Of a stretch of DNA of 64,000 bases, positions 49,009 through 61,136 are shown piece by piece. The stretch spans positions 5,601,013-5,665,012 of the forward strand of contig CM073324.1 in assembly GCA_037043015.1 (NCBI GenBank), written 5' to 3'. The position numbers and the translations under genes were made by a program. The notes under the pieces were generated by a model. It was given only the letters and a program-made list of their open reading frames with translations, ran no database searches and was not told the origin of the DNA. The stretch comes from Bryum argenteum (lineage: Eukaryota; Streptophyta; Bryopsida; Bryales; Bryaceae). Position 1 is the stretch's first letter; every line of letters starts with the position of its first letter.

Positions 49009-52000
49009 ATGGGGAAATCGGGGAAGCGCGTTCTGCATCCTGCTGAAGTCAAGCCCAGTGGTTCACCATCCACCCCTTCACGATCGGAGTCGGGTCCGGA
49101 GAGCAGTGAAGAAGAGGCGTCTGCTGAAGTGGAGGAGGTCGTGAAAGAGTGCTCGGAGGACGCTCCAAACGACGGCGAGCAATCGCCGGAGGAGGGCGAC
49201 GAGGACACAGCGGTCGAGGGGGGCGGCGGAGATCTGAACGAGCAGCAGACGTCGGGTAACTCCAGTGGCGCAGAAGACGAAGCGGAGACGGAGGGCGAAG
49301 CGCAGTCGGGGGAAGAAGCGCCGGAACAGCCTAATGCTCCGTTGGACTTCAATGCGGCGCCCAGTGCATCTGCAGAATCGGAGCAGCAGTCAGACGGTAG
49401 CGACTCCGAAGACAGCGAAGACGAAGAAGATCAAGACGAGGAGGAAGCGACAACACCAACAACAACAGTGCCGGAGAGGAGGATTGCCACGCGATCCTTG
49501 GCGGCGGCGCAATCAAGTCCTGTGACACGATCGAAGAAGCCGCCAGTGCCGCCAGTGAAGGCCAGGGGACCCGCAGCTCGGTCAGTAGATAAGTTGGCGC
49601 AGCCGCCAAGGAGGGCAAAACCAAAGGACGCCGTCGGATCGCAAAAGGAAGGCGGCAAAAAATCGTGCGGTTCAACGAAGGTAACGAAAAAGTCCAACGC
49701 GGGAGCTGCCAACGAGGTAGGCGAGCCACAGCAGTCGTACACCTCTGACGAGGAGAAAAGTGCCTCCAAGGGTACCAACGACCTCTACGAGGCCAGCAGT
49801 GAGGAGGAGGACGAAGCCTCAGACTCTGATAGCGCGCAGCAAGCGAAGAAGGCGCCCGAGGCAAAGAGTCCGTCTGCAGAGCTTGCCAATTCGTACGAGC
49901 TTCAACGACAGCAGAGAATTGATGAGAACTTGAAGGTATTTCGATCATTGGGGCTCAGCAACCTCACCACAGAGATAACTCCGCAGCAGATAACATCGGG
50001 TCCACGTTTGCAGGAAGCAACATCCAAGTCCCCAAAGAAGTCCCCGGAGAAGAAGAAGACGACTGCATCGCCGGCTTCATCTGAGTGCGTATATAAGTAA
50101 AGTCATTAGAAATAATTTTGAATTTGAGTAGCTTCTCCTTTACGTACAGCAGGTCCGAAGGAACTTTAAAGTCTTCGGCAATGTCTAATCCCTATACCTG
50201 CTCAGTAGATAAAATAATGCGGCTTGTGGCAAACTTACCGGACGAAGGTATTGAACAAGTATTCCAAGGAGTTGCTAAAATGCCACCCATAACGAGTGTA
50301 GTCTTGAATCGTATGGCAAACGTTATGTCTGACATTTTTGAGACATCCAGGGAGGCTCCGATCGTACAGAAGCGTCGGAGTACCCGCCAATCAACACAGG
50401 GTAAGTCCTGAAAGCGCGCACCAAGGCCAAAGCAAAAAGCAAAGAAAAAGGCGTCTGATTCCGAATCAACAGCAGACTCAGAGGAGACAGACCCGGAGGC
50501 AGCGGACAGTGATTCGGAGCCCGAGCAGGCTGCAGAGGAACAACCACCTCTAAAACCTCCTACGAAGAAGTTGAAGGTATTGAGAACAATGAACCGGTTG
50601 TCCCTTTTCTTGTCAATTTTGAATGGGTGGAAGATGTCTTCATATTGCAAAATTGAACGTCCAGAGCATGAATTTGACTGTCTGGATTGAATGTTGTGGT
50701 GTGTTGTTTAAATGAATCTTCAGCAACCCTTAAAAGCGTAAGCATTACCATGTTGAGAAGCAGACACAGGTTTGGAAGAAAGTCGCAACAAAGTCATATT
50801 CACTTGACAATTTTAATGGACACCGTAAATTTTTTTTACTTGTAGCCCCATATTTGACTAGAAGTAGTCATGTTCTTCGAATATTTGAGTACTAGTAGTC
50901 GCGTTGTTCACATATATGAGTATATGTTGTCCACCTCGTATGTTAGTGGTACTCTTGTTTTCGTCGTGCCTGAGTAGAATTCGTTGTGATGAAGTAGTAG
51001 TACTCTCAATTTCCCAATGGCTGATAATTGTTAGTACTGAAGTTTTCGATTTAGGTGAACTTATGTAAGTCTAACTTAGTCTCGGTAATTGGTCTAAGCA
51101 GTAGTCATGTTGTCCATTCCTAAACCCTTGCTACTTGTTGTTATATAAACGGTCGAAGGTCTGGATGTACAAGTCCACAGCATGTGTAAGTTAACCTGAA
51201 GTACTTTAAGTTAACTCCATTTATTGTTTGTTATTTGTTTACGTTGAATGCCATCAAAAGGAGCTATTCCTAAAACCATAAAATTAAACGTCCTTCCATG
51301 AATGTTGTTCATAACTGCAAACTTTTGATGTATTTGATGCTTTGAAGTCCATAATAACCATTTATAGAGGTGGAAATGCAAGTTCACGCTTAGGAACGTT
51401 CTGTAGAATCTCGGAACAAACTAAAATTAACTTCACCCATGTTATTCAAAACAGAACCCATATCGTTTTTAGATTGGCCCCATATCTGACTATAATTAGT
51501 AGCGTCTTTTGAATGTCTGACTAGAAGTAGTCGTGTCTTCTGAATGTCTGACTAGAAGTAGTCGTGTGTTTCTCGTGCGCGATTAGGGATCTACGTCGAA
51601 GAAGTCTCGCAACACAAAGACTCCTGCGCCACTCAGTAAGGCGCGAAAAGGAAGGGTACGTACTTTGGGTAGACAGAGCTCCCGTTTGTGTGACTGAAAT
51701 TAGTCGTAGCCATTGCCCTTACATTTGTTTGCCCTGTTTTTGACTTGTCTCTCACGTTCCATCGTCGTTTGTCGAACTCACACTTACCGCGATGTCGTGC
51801 GTGTAGGACAAATCGACGACGTCGGAACCAGCGGAGTGGGGAGTGGTAAAGCGTGTCTCCCCGTCGAAGAAGTCTGGGTACAAGGTTCCAAAGGACGTCT
51901 CCAACAACCGTGCTCCTCGAAGTTCACCCACCGAGGAGATGATGCCAGGAGGTTTTCCAGACGATGACCATGATTTCATGGAACCGGAACCTCCTCTAGA

Positions 52001-54347
52001 CGCCTTGGCGCATCCGTCAAGTTTTATTCAGGACTCCAGTTCGTGTGAGGACTCCAGTTCCTCTGACGAAGACGACCTCGACGAGGCCGCCTTGGATGCA
52101 AAAATTGCGAAGTACTTGCGTAAGAAGAAACAACTCAAGAGCTCGAAGCGGAAGGGAAAGGGAAAGGCTCGGAAGGACGACTCCAAAAAACGCAAGAAGA
52201 GACGATCGAAGGAGCGGCAGCAGCAAGTCGACGCTCAAACATGGGAGGACAACGGCGGGAAGAGGTACCGATGCGAGGTGGACATGAGAGGTTGTCCGGT
52301 CGGACAACACCGATTGTTGTGGATGACGTGCCTACGGGGCCATTCGCAGCACGTGGACTTCAGCGTCGACCACTACAATGACCACAGCCCGGCGATGCTC
52401 ATGGCCATCAAGCAACGCGTCGATAGCACGTTCGAATACGAGGGGGGCCTGGGGTTCGTGACCGAGGAGATGTTTCACCAGACTCTGTCCGGCCAACTGA
52501 AAACGAAGAGATACCAGATGAAGAAGGCACAGGTTCAAGGGAAACCAAAGCCAACATGGATCCATGAGCAGCACTGGGTCAACCTATCGCAGCTAATAAC
52601 CCACCCAAAGAAGGTTCAGCAGGCAGAGCGGCTGAAGGGGAACCGGGCGTCCGCAAAAACCCTGCCAACTACCGCTACAGGTGTTACTTTGGATCACGAG
52701 ACAGCAGAGCAAGGAGGATCCACTCACTATCGCAGCTCACCGTCCAGTAGTAAATCAAAGCCGGCGCTAGCTTCAAGCACTATGGAGAAACGTATGGACG
52801 GAATGGAGATGCACTTGAAGCTGATTCTTGCTGCACTGAACGTTAAGTCCATACAGGTTGCACATTCGACTGCACCTCCTGCTCTTGTAACAGCTGGAGC
52901 TGAAGCAACCAGTAGTTCAGGAGAGAAAAAAGAGCGAGGAAGCCGGAGTGACACCGAGGCGGACGTCCCCCAGGTTGGCTTCTGAATTGTAGTACTTGTC
53001 TCAGTAAATTATGTCAACCACTTCTTTGTATGACTAGTAGTAGTCCAGTGAACCCCTGTCCATTGTGCTCGTGACCTATGTTTTAAGGCACCATGTGGTC
53101 ATCTTGTAGGGTCTCGACAATGAGCAGTCGCCCCCGCATGACGCGCAACCTATGGACGTCAGCCCTGCGAAGACACGCGGTGTCGATGGTACGGCGTTGT
53201 TGGGCGGACGTATGGAGCAACTTCCAACGAGCGCACTGAAGAAGAATGCAGTTGAGGTACGCAAACGAAGTTTAGTTGCATTTGTCAGCTTCATGCATAC
53301 TTGCTACATGACTGAGCATAGTCTTTGTTTGGACATTGCTGACTACAGTTAGTCAAACCTTTATCTTGTATGACGATTGACGATGGTTTCTGGGCAAACA
53401 GGAGGCGGAAGTCAGCTCGGACGTGGAGATGCTTGAGCAGAGGCCAGGCAAGGAAGTCGCGACGGACAGCAATCTCATGTCACCGTTGAAGAATCGTGGA
53501 GGTACCGAGAAGAGGAAGAGGATCACGGAGGTTGAGAAGTTGGAAATCAGCGGCACTGAACCCAGAATTGCCCGTACAGAGAAGGGTACCGCTGGAGTTT
53601 ACGCGCGGAGAGACAAACCGCACGCTGCACAGGAAGAGAAGGCACCATCAGAGAAGGCGTCCCTTGTTGCGGACGAGAAGAAACCACGTGGAAAGTCTTC
53701 AAAACATAAGAAATTCAAGGTTCCCGCCGCGGTGCCAAAGGAAACCAAGGGAAAAACCACATCAAAGGTATCTGATTTTACTGATCCCTCACTGTCCATG
53801 CCATTTGCCCAGTATAATTATGGCATGATCGATGGGACTTTGTCTTTAGCGATGACAGGCACTTTTCCTTGCATTGTGAACCGGTCCAGTCATGTGGGTA
53901 TGTATTTTTCAATGTGTAACGCGTCTCCTGAAACGGTGAGCACGTTCTACATCCTTAAGTGATGAGCATAGCTGAAATGTTTAAAGCGGATTCTTTCCTT
54001 TCGGTTTTCCTTACACTCTATCCGTGTCTTAACTGTTTTCGTATGATTTGCAGACTCCTCAGGAACTGCGGACAGGGGACAGCGTAGAGATCATGGGGAT
54101 TGCAGTTGGAGAAGAGGACGAGGTTATAGGCCTCGGGACGGTGGCAAACGTGGAAGGGGCAAAATTGCACGGAAAAATAATCCCGTCAGGGTGCGTGTCA
54201 GTGAATGTGACGAGCAGCAATAACAACGACTATCTTCTCTACGAGCCAGTAGAGTTAGACGACCCTCCCGTAACAAAAATGGGAGAGGCAGTATCAGGCT
54301 TCATTTTATGGCCCACTCAATTCCTGAAGCTCACCCTGAATTCGTAG
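49009..54347 (+). CDS. TNPA-like CACTA accessory protein (Ptta/En/Spm-type) with a C-terminal DUF8039-like domain
   Basis: Eight exons: 49009-50084, 50153-50400, 50473-50576, 51587-51655, 51807-52973, 53110-53256, 53402-53935, 54054-54347. They join in phase to about 1212 residues. Residues 1-360 are acidic, Ser/Glu-rich and disordered. They end in a RIDENLKVFRSLGL box seen in plant transposon proteins. Exon 5 carries a Lys-rich stretch, then a plant transposase Ptta/En/Spm domain (TWIHEQHWVNLSQLITHPK, KGNRASAKTLPTTATG) and a short amphipathic helix. The last exon encodes a compact domain (DSVEIMGIAVGEEDEV to EAVSGFILWP) resembling DUF8039. TNPA binds subterminal repeats and helps excision in En/Spm. 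Exon 7 could instead end at 53767. A TGA at 50409 is avoided by the 72-bp intron. Confidence 0.8.
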
Positions 54348-54349
54348 TC

Positions 54350-55459
54350 CACATTAGCTATTACCGGAATTAGCCAGTTACAGTCACTTCAAGCTTTGTA
54401 CATACGACTATCTGTAGTCAGATTTTTGAAATTGTTAGTCCTGAATAGTAAGGTAGTTAGAGATAATCAGTGACGAAGACAAGCATGGATTCTCGTCGCG
54501 TGACTACAATTTCGTTGTCATGAGTATGTTTCCTCACTGTTTCGTAGTCAGCGGTTATCCGGAAATGACTATTCATAGACATTGTACACGTGTTTTCCTA
54601 CGAAAATAAGACTTTCATTCTGTCATTCACATACCACTTCTTGTTCTTACAACTACTCTTAGTCGTGACCCGTAGTTATAGTTGTGCACAGGATGACTAT
54701 TCGTGGTCAGAGGTCCCGCATTTTCTCATGTAAATGAAGCTATTATTCCATCATAAGAACCATCAGCACCACCGATTCTACACAAATTTCAGTCAGCAAT
54801 GTACTCCGAATTTCAATTTTCAGTGCTATTCGTAGTCCGAAAATGCATATTCTTCACACAAAAAGACGGCCACCTAAAGTCATACAATTGACCTTTCTCA
54901 CTACGCCTACTCATACAACGTAGGCGGGTAACTGGGAATCGTCAGTGCACGTGGTCATCCGCTACAATGGAAACTGAGTTTGGCAGACTAGCCGTAGTGA
55001 ATACTCTGGAATTCCTAAGGACTGGAACTCAGTCCTAAACCGCTTATACAGGACTAATTGTAGTCAATATAACACATACACTTTCTTCAGTGACACCTCG
55101 ACGAGGAGAACCCTTCGCGAAGCATATTCGACTATTGGCAGTCGCGGAACCTAAAGTAATGACTAATCACAATCAACAGCTATTGAACGGAATCAATAAG
55201 AAATACGACTAAATTTAGTCATAGTCATCTAGTCATCTGGCAGTCATATGACAAGATTTAGTCATTTTTCTTGGGCTGCCCAGGTTTTTCGTGGGCTGAC
55301 CCGGATCGAGGTCCCGAAAACCTTTTGGGAACGCGCCATTGGGAACGCGACGTAGTCAGGGCATCTGACTTGTCCGTTCTGACTATCGTATGACTAAATT
55401 TGGTACTAGTCATACACCCCAAAAATGCCCAAAAATAGTCATAAAACCCAGTCTTACCG
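54350..55459. repeat. Right subterminal region of the CACTA element with TAGTCA/TGACTA motifs
   Basis: GACTA and TAGTC words in both orientations recur roughly every 30-60 bases up to the right end, densest at 55200-55440. The AACGCGCC/GGAACGCG patch near 55320-55350 mirrors one near 39490-39540 on the left side. No gene. Confidence 0.75.
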
Positions 55460-55479
55460 ACCCCTGTTTTCTTGTAGTG
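55460..55479 (-). repeat. CACTA right terminal inverted repeat
   Basis: Its complement reads CACTACAAGAAAACAGGGGT, one base different from the left end. It is followed by GTG. Confidence 0.95.
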
Positions 55480-55482
55480 GTG

Positions 55483-58400
55483 CCAGTAAGCTCAACAACT
55501 TTGGATGTTTCGCCTTTTTACTATTACTATTTGCCTGGATTCCAATCCTCCGTCGAATTGCTCTCCAGTAACTTCAATTCATCCCACGTAGTAAAGTAGA
55601 GCCTTGGCGTCCAAATCAGCAATTGGATAATACAACACACTGCAATCATCCAGCGTCAAATCGCGTCGAGCTAGCATGTCGTACAACAAGTTCTGTTAAT
55701 TGTCCAGTGATTGGGTCTGCTCCCAAACTTGGTCGAATCCGGCGCGAGTCAACACTGTCTCTTTGTTGAAGTCGATAATCTCAAGTAGCACGTCCCTCTA
55801 CAATTTGTACTCCATGAATAAGGAATAAGATGGTGGCGGTTTGACCTGCTGCGTCCAATGTGCATCTCGTAAACTCGACACCAGGCCATATTGCGCCTCC
55901 AATTGGTTATGCAACTCGTCATTGGCCATCAACAAAGTTTGCAAATCCGCCTGTTTCGAATAAGTTGAAGTGGCCACTTCCACCGTCGGCTTCTTCTTCA
56001 ATTCGTCTTGTACCAACTGCATCATTTGCTAGAGTTGCCCCTGGGCCTCCTTATTTTTCTGTCAAACAGCTTGCAAATTCACCTGGTACAATTTTACCTC
56101 TTCTACATGTCGATTAACCTTCTCGGTTTGGGTTGTGCATTCCTCGGCTTTGGTCGAATAGCGTTCCTCTTGCAATTTGATCTTCTCCTCATAGGCTGCC
56201 TTCAAGTTCGCCCATTTGTCCCTCTCGGATTGCATTGTCTGCAGGAGAGTGGTCAAATCGCCTGCTTGTTGGTCACATTGTTGCTGCAACTTGTCCCTGC
56301 TTTAAGTGACCTTGATCAACTCGTTTTGTATCTTGGCTTCCCGGTCTACACTTGCCATCCACTCTTTTCGAATTGTCCCCTCATGCTCTTGTTGCTGCTT
56401 CAGCTGCTGTGACAACTCGAGGACTAATGGTTGTAGCGGCGACTGGATCTCTACTGCGCTGGATGCTTCGAGGTCTATTTGCTCAGATGGTGCGAATGGA
56501 GTTGGTGGTTCCACCTGGATTGTCAACGCCATCACTCGTCCTTGCAATTGGACTGGCGATGAGGTTGCGGCTACTGGCTCTACCGCGACTAGTGGCTGAA
56601 TGGTGAGATTCTTGGGCGGTTGTCGGTCACACAAGACAAAAATATAATGGGTTGAAAGAAGGAGCAAGGGATTCCTCTTCTTCTTTGTCTTCAACTTGCC
56701 TTGATTGAATCCCAAACTATTTGTCCCCAGTCAAGTTGTACTCCCCTCCAAGCAGCAAATCCCGCTCTAAGAGCTTCAGTAGTTGTCTGGTGTGGACGAC
56801 TCGCCAAGTAGAGTCGGTGAGTGACAATTTGTAGCCATCGGGTTACCGGCTGCACTACGAATTCTTGGTTCCAAGTTGCTCCTCTCCTATGGTTCAGGAC
56901 ATTCGCTCCAAATATCTCTGATTTGTCTTTCGTTGTTAATGTCGGCAACTTCATAACATCTTGCCATCCTCCTAGGATTTTGAGCACCTTCCGTACTCAG
57001 TTTTCGTCAATTCAATGCACTTCTCTTCCTATTTGTAGGCCATTGTCTAATTGTTCATACTGACTACGCTCGACAAATTGCCGCACCTTGTTCATGTGTT
57101 GTTCTTCCCATGGAAGCACCATGTATTGCGCCAGACGTGATGCTTCCAGTTGCTCACTTCTGTTATCGAAGATATGGTGTTCGTCTCCTAGTGACAATTT
57201 GTTCATGGGCATGGCCATCATCGTCCATTCGCGCTTCCATGTCATCTGATTATTTGAATTTCCATGCACAATTAGCCTCCCAGATCACAAATTGACTTCT
57301 TAGATTCCCTTCTTTGATCTCAATTGATTGTTCTTTAGTCAATTCGCATTCATTCTTTGATAATGCCCTCCTCTTTCCTTACAATTTGTTTAGCTCTCAA
57401 CCTTGCTTTTTCAATCACTTATTTTCTCTCCCACTCATTTTCTCTCCCACTTATTTCCTCTCAACTTGACTCTGAATTTTTCTCTTTCGATCATTTGTTT
57501 TGACAAGCCTTACGAAAAGAATTTTATTTGAATATTTGATCAATTAGACTTTTCTCTCTTTCAGAAGTTTACTTTCGACAATTTGTATCCTCCATGACCA
57601 CTTCTGCACTCATGTCTACTTGTCTCTCCTCCTCGGTTGCTTCACTTGTTATCAAGCTATCTTCATCTGACAACTCAATGTTTTCTCTCACTTCTTTATT
57701 CATTGTTTCAACTTCCCTCTCACAATTTGATTTTGCATGGTTTAGATTACTACAGAATCGACAATTCTTCTTCATTTCATTCACAAATTGTATTTCTTCT
57801 TCATGTTATGTTTCAATGATATTTCTCGGCAAATTATTAATTACATAACTGGTCATTTTGATTTATCATGTTTCTTGACCATTAATCTATTTCTTTGCTA
57901 ACTCATTTGACTCTCAACTTACTTAAGCTCTCGGCAAATTGTTTCTTTTAACCTTGACTGTTTACTTGGCAATCAAAGAAATTAGACTCTTGGCAATTTT
58001 TCACTCAAGTTTTTATCATGTTCACGAATTGTCCTGACAACAATTAGACTTGGCAATCACTCCAGCTCAAAAAAGTTGAAAGACAACTCGACTTTGTGTG
58101 GCAATTGAATTCTTACCTTGGAATTTGCCTTCTGCCTAGCTCAACTCCAACTTGTCTGAATTTCACTCGGCAAATTGACACACAACTCGAAGACACAGTT
58201 TCAACAACTGCAACTCGCAGGCTAATTAGAAATTGCTATCATTGCTTTGCGATTGTTATCATGTTTTGTTCACAATTCGTTTATCACTAAACCCACTCTT
58301 AATATAAACTTTTTAGACAATTTATCTTCTTTATATTTTACCATGTTTTCACTTCAACCTATTAATGGTGAATTGCTTCAAGATAATTGTCATCTCTTTT

Positions 58401-59340
58401 CTCGTCTCTCAGCAAATTGCTTCGTTTTCATCAAGTTGCTTCACATACTTCCTCCAGTTACACTCGGCGACTTGGCACTCTTAAAGCAGTTTCTAATTAC
58501 ATTTCTAGCTGTCAAATTGTCTCATTTCTTCAAGATTTATCATGTTCTCTCTATATACCTCACTTAAATTGACTAATCACTCTATTGCTTATTTCTTCGT
58601 CCTTATCAATTTGCATCAAATTTTTCACAATGTTACTCAATTCGCTCTTTTCTCACAAGTTCAGAATCTTTTCAAGTAAAATGGTTATTTTTTTTTAATA
58701 ATACAAAGATTAAGGTGAATTATCCTAATCTTGAGTCTATCTTCTTACACTTTGCTCACATTGCTAACTACCCAAATTTTACGACAATTTGTCTGTAGAC
58801 TCACCTTTCCAGCTTGCTGTCGACTTGTCTGTATTCGAAATGCAGTGATACCCCTCGTCAAATCGTCTGTATACTATAATGAAGACAATTCTGAGGTCAT
58901 TTAGCTCTCTACTGTAATTTCTCGACGAATTGATACTTGCTAAATCGCTCATTTGCAGTAACAACTCGACTGGTTTTGTAGCCGTCTATTTAACCAAATC
59001 ATGTATTTTCTGACAAAGAAATTGGTCGTTACCTTCGTATTTGCAATTTGTCTTCGCTCTTCCCTCTGCGATTCTCGGACTCCTCTACAATCGATCGACT
59101 ACAGCAAATTGCCACTTTTGTCAAAGCAACAATTAGCCAGAGAGAGACGGTTAATTTGCCGTTTTCTAGGTAATGACGGCTTCCTAATAAGTACAGCAAT
59201 TCGCGATCATTTCTTGGCTAGTTTATTCTTTTTCACTTTGGATCTTATTGATTTGTCACTTTGTCTCTTCAGTTACTCCATTTCGCATCATAGCCTACTC
59301 ATGACTATTAGTCGCTTATCACTTCATATGAAGTAACATT
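55483..59340. repeat. Right part of a CAATTTG/CAAATTG-rich repeat field
   Basis: Words of the form (G/A)ACAATTTG, GGCAAATTG, CAATTCG and ACAATTAG recur in both orientations about every 30-100 bases across nearly 4 kb, through both the decayed ORF and the non-coding DNA. They stop near 59340. The same words occur left of the CACTA element, so the two parts were probably one repeat before that insertion. Confidence 0.55.
55580..57310 (-). pseudogene. Decayed retroelement- or transposon-type ORF with coiled-coil tail
   Basis: Minus-strand segments at 57269-57012 and 56987-56691 share one frame, broken by TGA codons that replace likely TGG (for example after GREVH). Contents include RLAQYMVLPWEEQHMNKVRQ and ALRAGFAAWRGVQLDWGQIV. 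A second frame from about 56640 to 55580, with several stops, encodes a long Glu/Gln/Lys-rich coiled coil (QQLKQQQEHEGTIRKEW, TLLQTMQSERDKWANLKAAY). Order and composition suggest a gag-like or transposon accessory protein, but I do not recognise the family. It is non-functional in this copy. Confidence 0.55.
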
Positions 59341-59499
59341 ATTAGTATTATAATACTTGATTACTTTTTTTTTTTTAAATTATTCGAATATAGATTTAGT
59401 GAAAATTTGATATGAATATAGATATCTCAGCCCCCTACTCAGCCTCTAACTTGTCTTCAAGTTATACAAGGTTTGAGACGATATCCATTGTCACAAGTA

Positions 59500-59745
59500 G
59501 ATTGGATTACCCTGTCAAAATATAGTATTTCAAAGGAGCCATTAGGATATGTTTCTAAAGTTTTATAGGGTCCAAACCATCTCATACGAAACTTGCCCGG
59601 AAATTTTTGAAATCAACTATCATAAAGAATTATTAAGTTGTTAGGTTCTAATTTCTTCGCGACCAATTTGCTTTCGTAATAACTCTTCTATATTGATGTT
59701 TAAATATGCTTGTAGTCAGGGTTTATCGAATTTTTCCACCATTAC
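59500..59745 (-). pseudogene. Second Ty3/gypsy integrase remnant
   Basis: The minus strand reads KFPGKFRMRWFGPYKTLETY then PNGSFEILYFDRV, the conserved end of gypsy integrases (FPGKFRMRWFGPYKV). Upstream fragments in the same region contain stops. It is a different family from the remnant at 38240-38580. Confidence 0.75.
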
Positions 59746-60633
59746 ATATCTTTCTTTTATAAATCTTGGTCTCCAAGTATGTGGTCTAGGGCAATTTGTA
59801 ACGATTGGACTTCTAATTCTATGGGTACACTATAAAAAAACCCTGTTTTTTTTAATGTCTAAGCTAGACAACCAAAACGTATGTGGATGTCCGCATTGAT
59901 ACTTTGATGTTTAAGAAGACATCTCAATTTGTTGGATCTCTAATAAGATGTCTTGGAGATTTAGAGGACGTCGAGACGGGGATATCTAGTGATGTTGGTT
60001 GAAACATTTAAGATTTTTTAGACGTCTGACTAGACATTGCCAAAGACTTCAAGTTGCCACACCGGCAAGGGATTTTGGACCAGCAAGGTAAAAACGACCA
60101 ATAGTTACTGCTGAACAGGGTAAAAAGCATTTCTAATGTTAAAAAAGTAGGTGAATGGGTTGCGGTTTTCAAAAGTGAAGAAAGAAACATCACACTTTTG
60201 ATTTTATTTTATTTGATATATTTTATTTATATTAAATCATTAGGTGACGTGACAATATGAAGAATACTAATTTCAGGGTATTCTCACTATTATTTTGTTG
60301 GTCTATCTTTTGATAATATTAAAATATAAAATTATATTCCAATAAAAAATATATTTCGTAAATATTAATTATATTCAAATAAATTAGAATATTATAACTT
60401 TCATATGATTCATATGTGAATTAGCTCACTTGCTTATATTAGGGATGAGGGTGTCTCTTTTGCTGATTTGGGTATTCATAAATTTTCACTAAAAAAACAG
60501 GTGACGTTTGATATACTTCGTATATTACTGTATGCAATTTGTTTAGCATAAGATACATTGAGATTTACTTAACTAAAATGACAAGCAAATGTAAAGAAAA
60601 GTCTTTTTAGTGACAAATTTTATATTTTTGCAG
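59746..60633. other. AT-rich intergenic DNA
   Basis: No coding signal. Very AT-rich between 60200 and 60420. Confidence 0.4.
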
Positions 60634-61136
60634 CACGAACTTAGACTTGCAGTAGATGAAGGTGTTCAACATGTTGAGCAGCAATCAGACGGAAATGTGT
60701 CTGCTGCTGAAAAAGAAGCCGCAATGAAAGTTGCTACTAAAAAAAGACTTGAAGCATTTCATAAGAAAATGTCAAAATTAGTTGTTGTGGCAAACCAAGA
60801 GTTGACAGAGGGATGGCTTCGAGAGGTATGAATTCTACTTTTAAAATTCATTTTTCATTCTTCAAGTAATACAATCACTCCATTGGTTCTAATAAATCGC
60901 TCCTTTAATTACAGATTGGACGTCACTATAGTCTTAACTCGATTACAGTACAGCTAAACATAGAGAAGCTGCAGTTAATTGTTACTGCAAAAGCATCTGC
61001 TGCTTGTAATATGAAATGGTTGAAATATTTTAATTCATCTCCATCAACACGCGAGACCCGCAAATTGCACCTCAAGTTTGCCAATGAAGAGAAACTGGAT
61101 GTCTTTCTTGCCAAAACGTGTTTTTGGGCAGGATGA
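60634..61136 (+). CDS. Two-exon ORF of unknown function (probably a fragment)
   Basis: Segments 60634-60825 (acceptor CAG before, donor GTATGA after) and 60915-61136 (acceptor TTACAG, stop TGA) join in phase to 137 codons. The first part is helical and charged (EKEAAMKVATKKRLEAFHKK, then MSKLVVVANQELTEGWLRE). The second has KLQLIVTAKASAACNMKWLK and ends KTCFWAG. No ATG-headed first exon was identified, so this may be the 3' part of a gene or a relic of a transposon gene. I do not recognise the family. Confidence 0.4.

Larger units (their letters stand above)
39371..55479. mobile_element. CACTA (En/Spm-type) DNA transposon, 16.1 kb, ends and target duplication present
   Basis: The left end starts CACTACAAGGAAACAGGGGT and the right end is its inverted copy with one mismatch in 20. 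Partial match continues to about 33 bp. The insertion is flanked on both sides by GTG (39368-39370 and 55480-55482), the 3-bp duplication expected of CACTA elements. Inside are a TNP2-like transposase on the minus strand (41359-46853) and a TNPA-like gene on the plus strand (49009-54347). A SET-domain ORF (45949-46521) and a further unresolved minus-strand gene (47198-48640) are also present. TAGTCA/TGACTA words are scattered through the subterminal and intronic DNA. Near-identical termini suggest a fairly recent insertion. Confidence 0.96.

Noticed and set aside
49349..49948. 199-codon ORF antisense to the TNPA-like gene
   Set aside because: Open only because the sense strand is rich in GAG/GAA codons. 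No domain, and the sense frame has splice logic.
50409..50411. In-frame TGA in the TNPA-like gene read as a nonsense mutation
   Set aside because: A strong donor (GTAAGT at 50401) and an acceptor at 50472 remove it as a 72-bp intron and restore an acidic frame of the same type.
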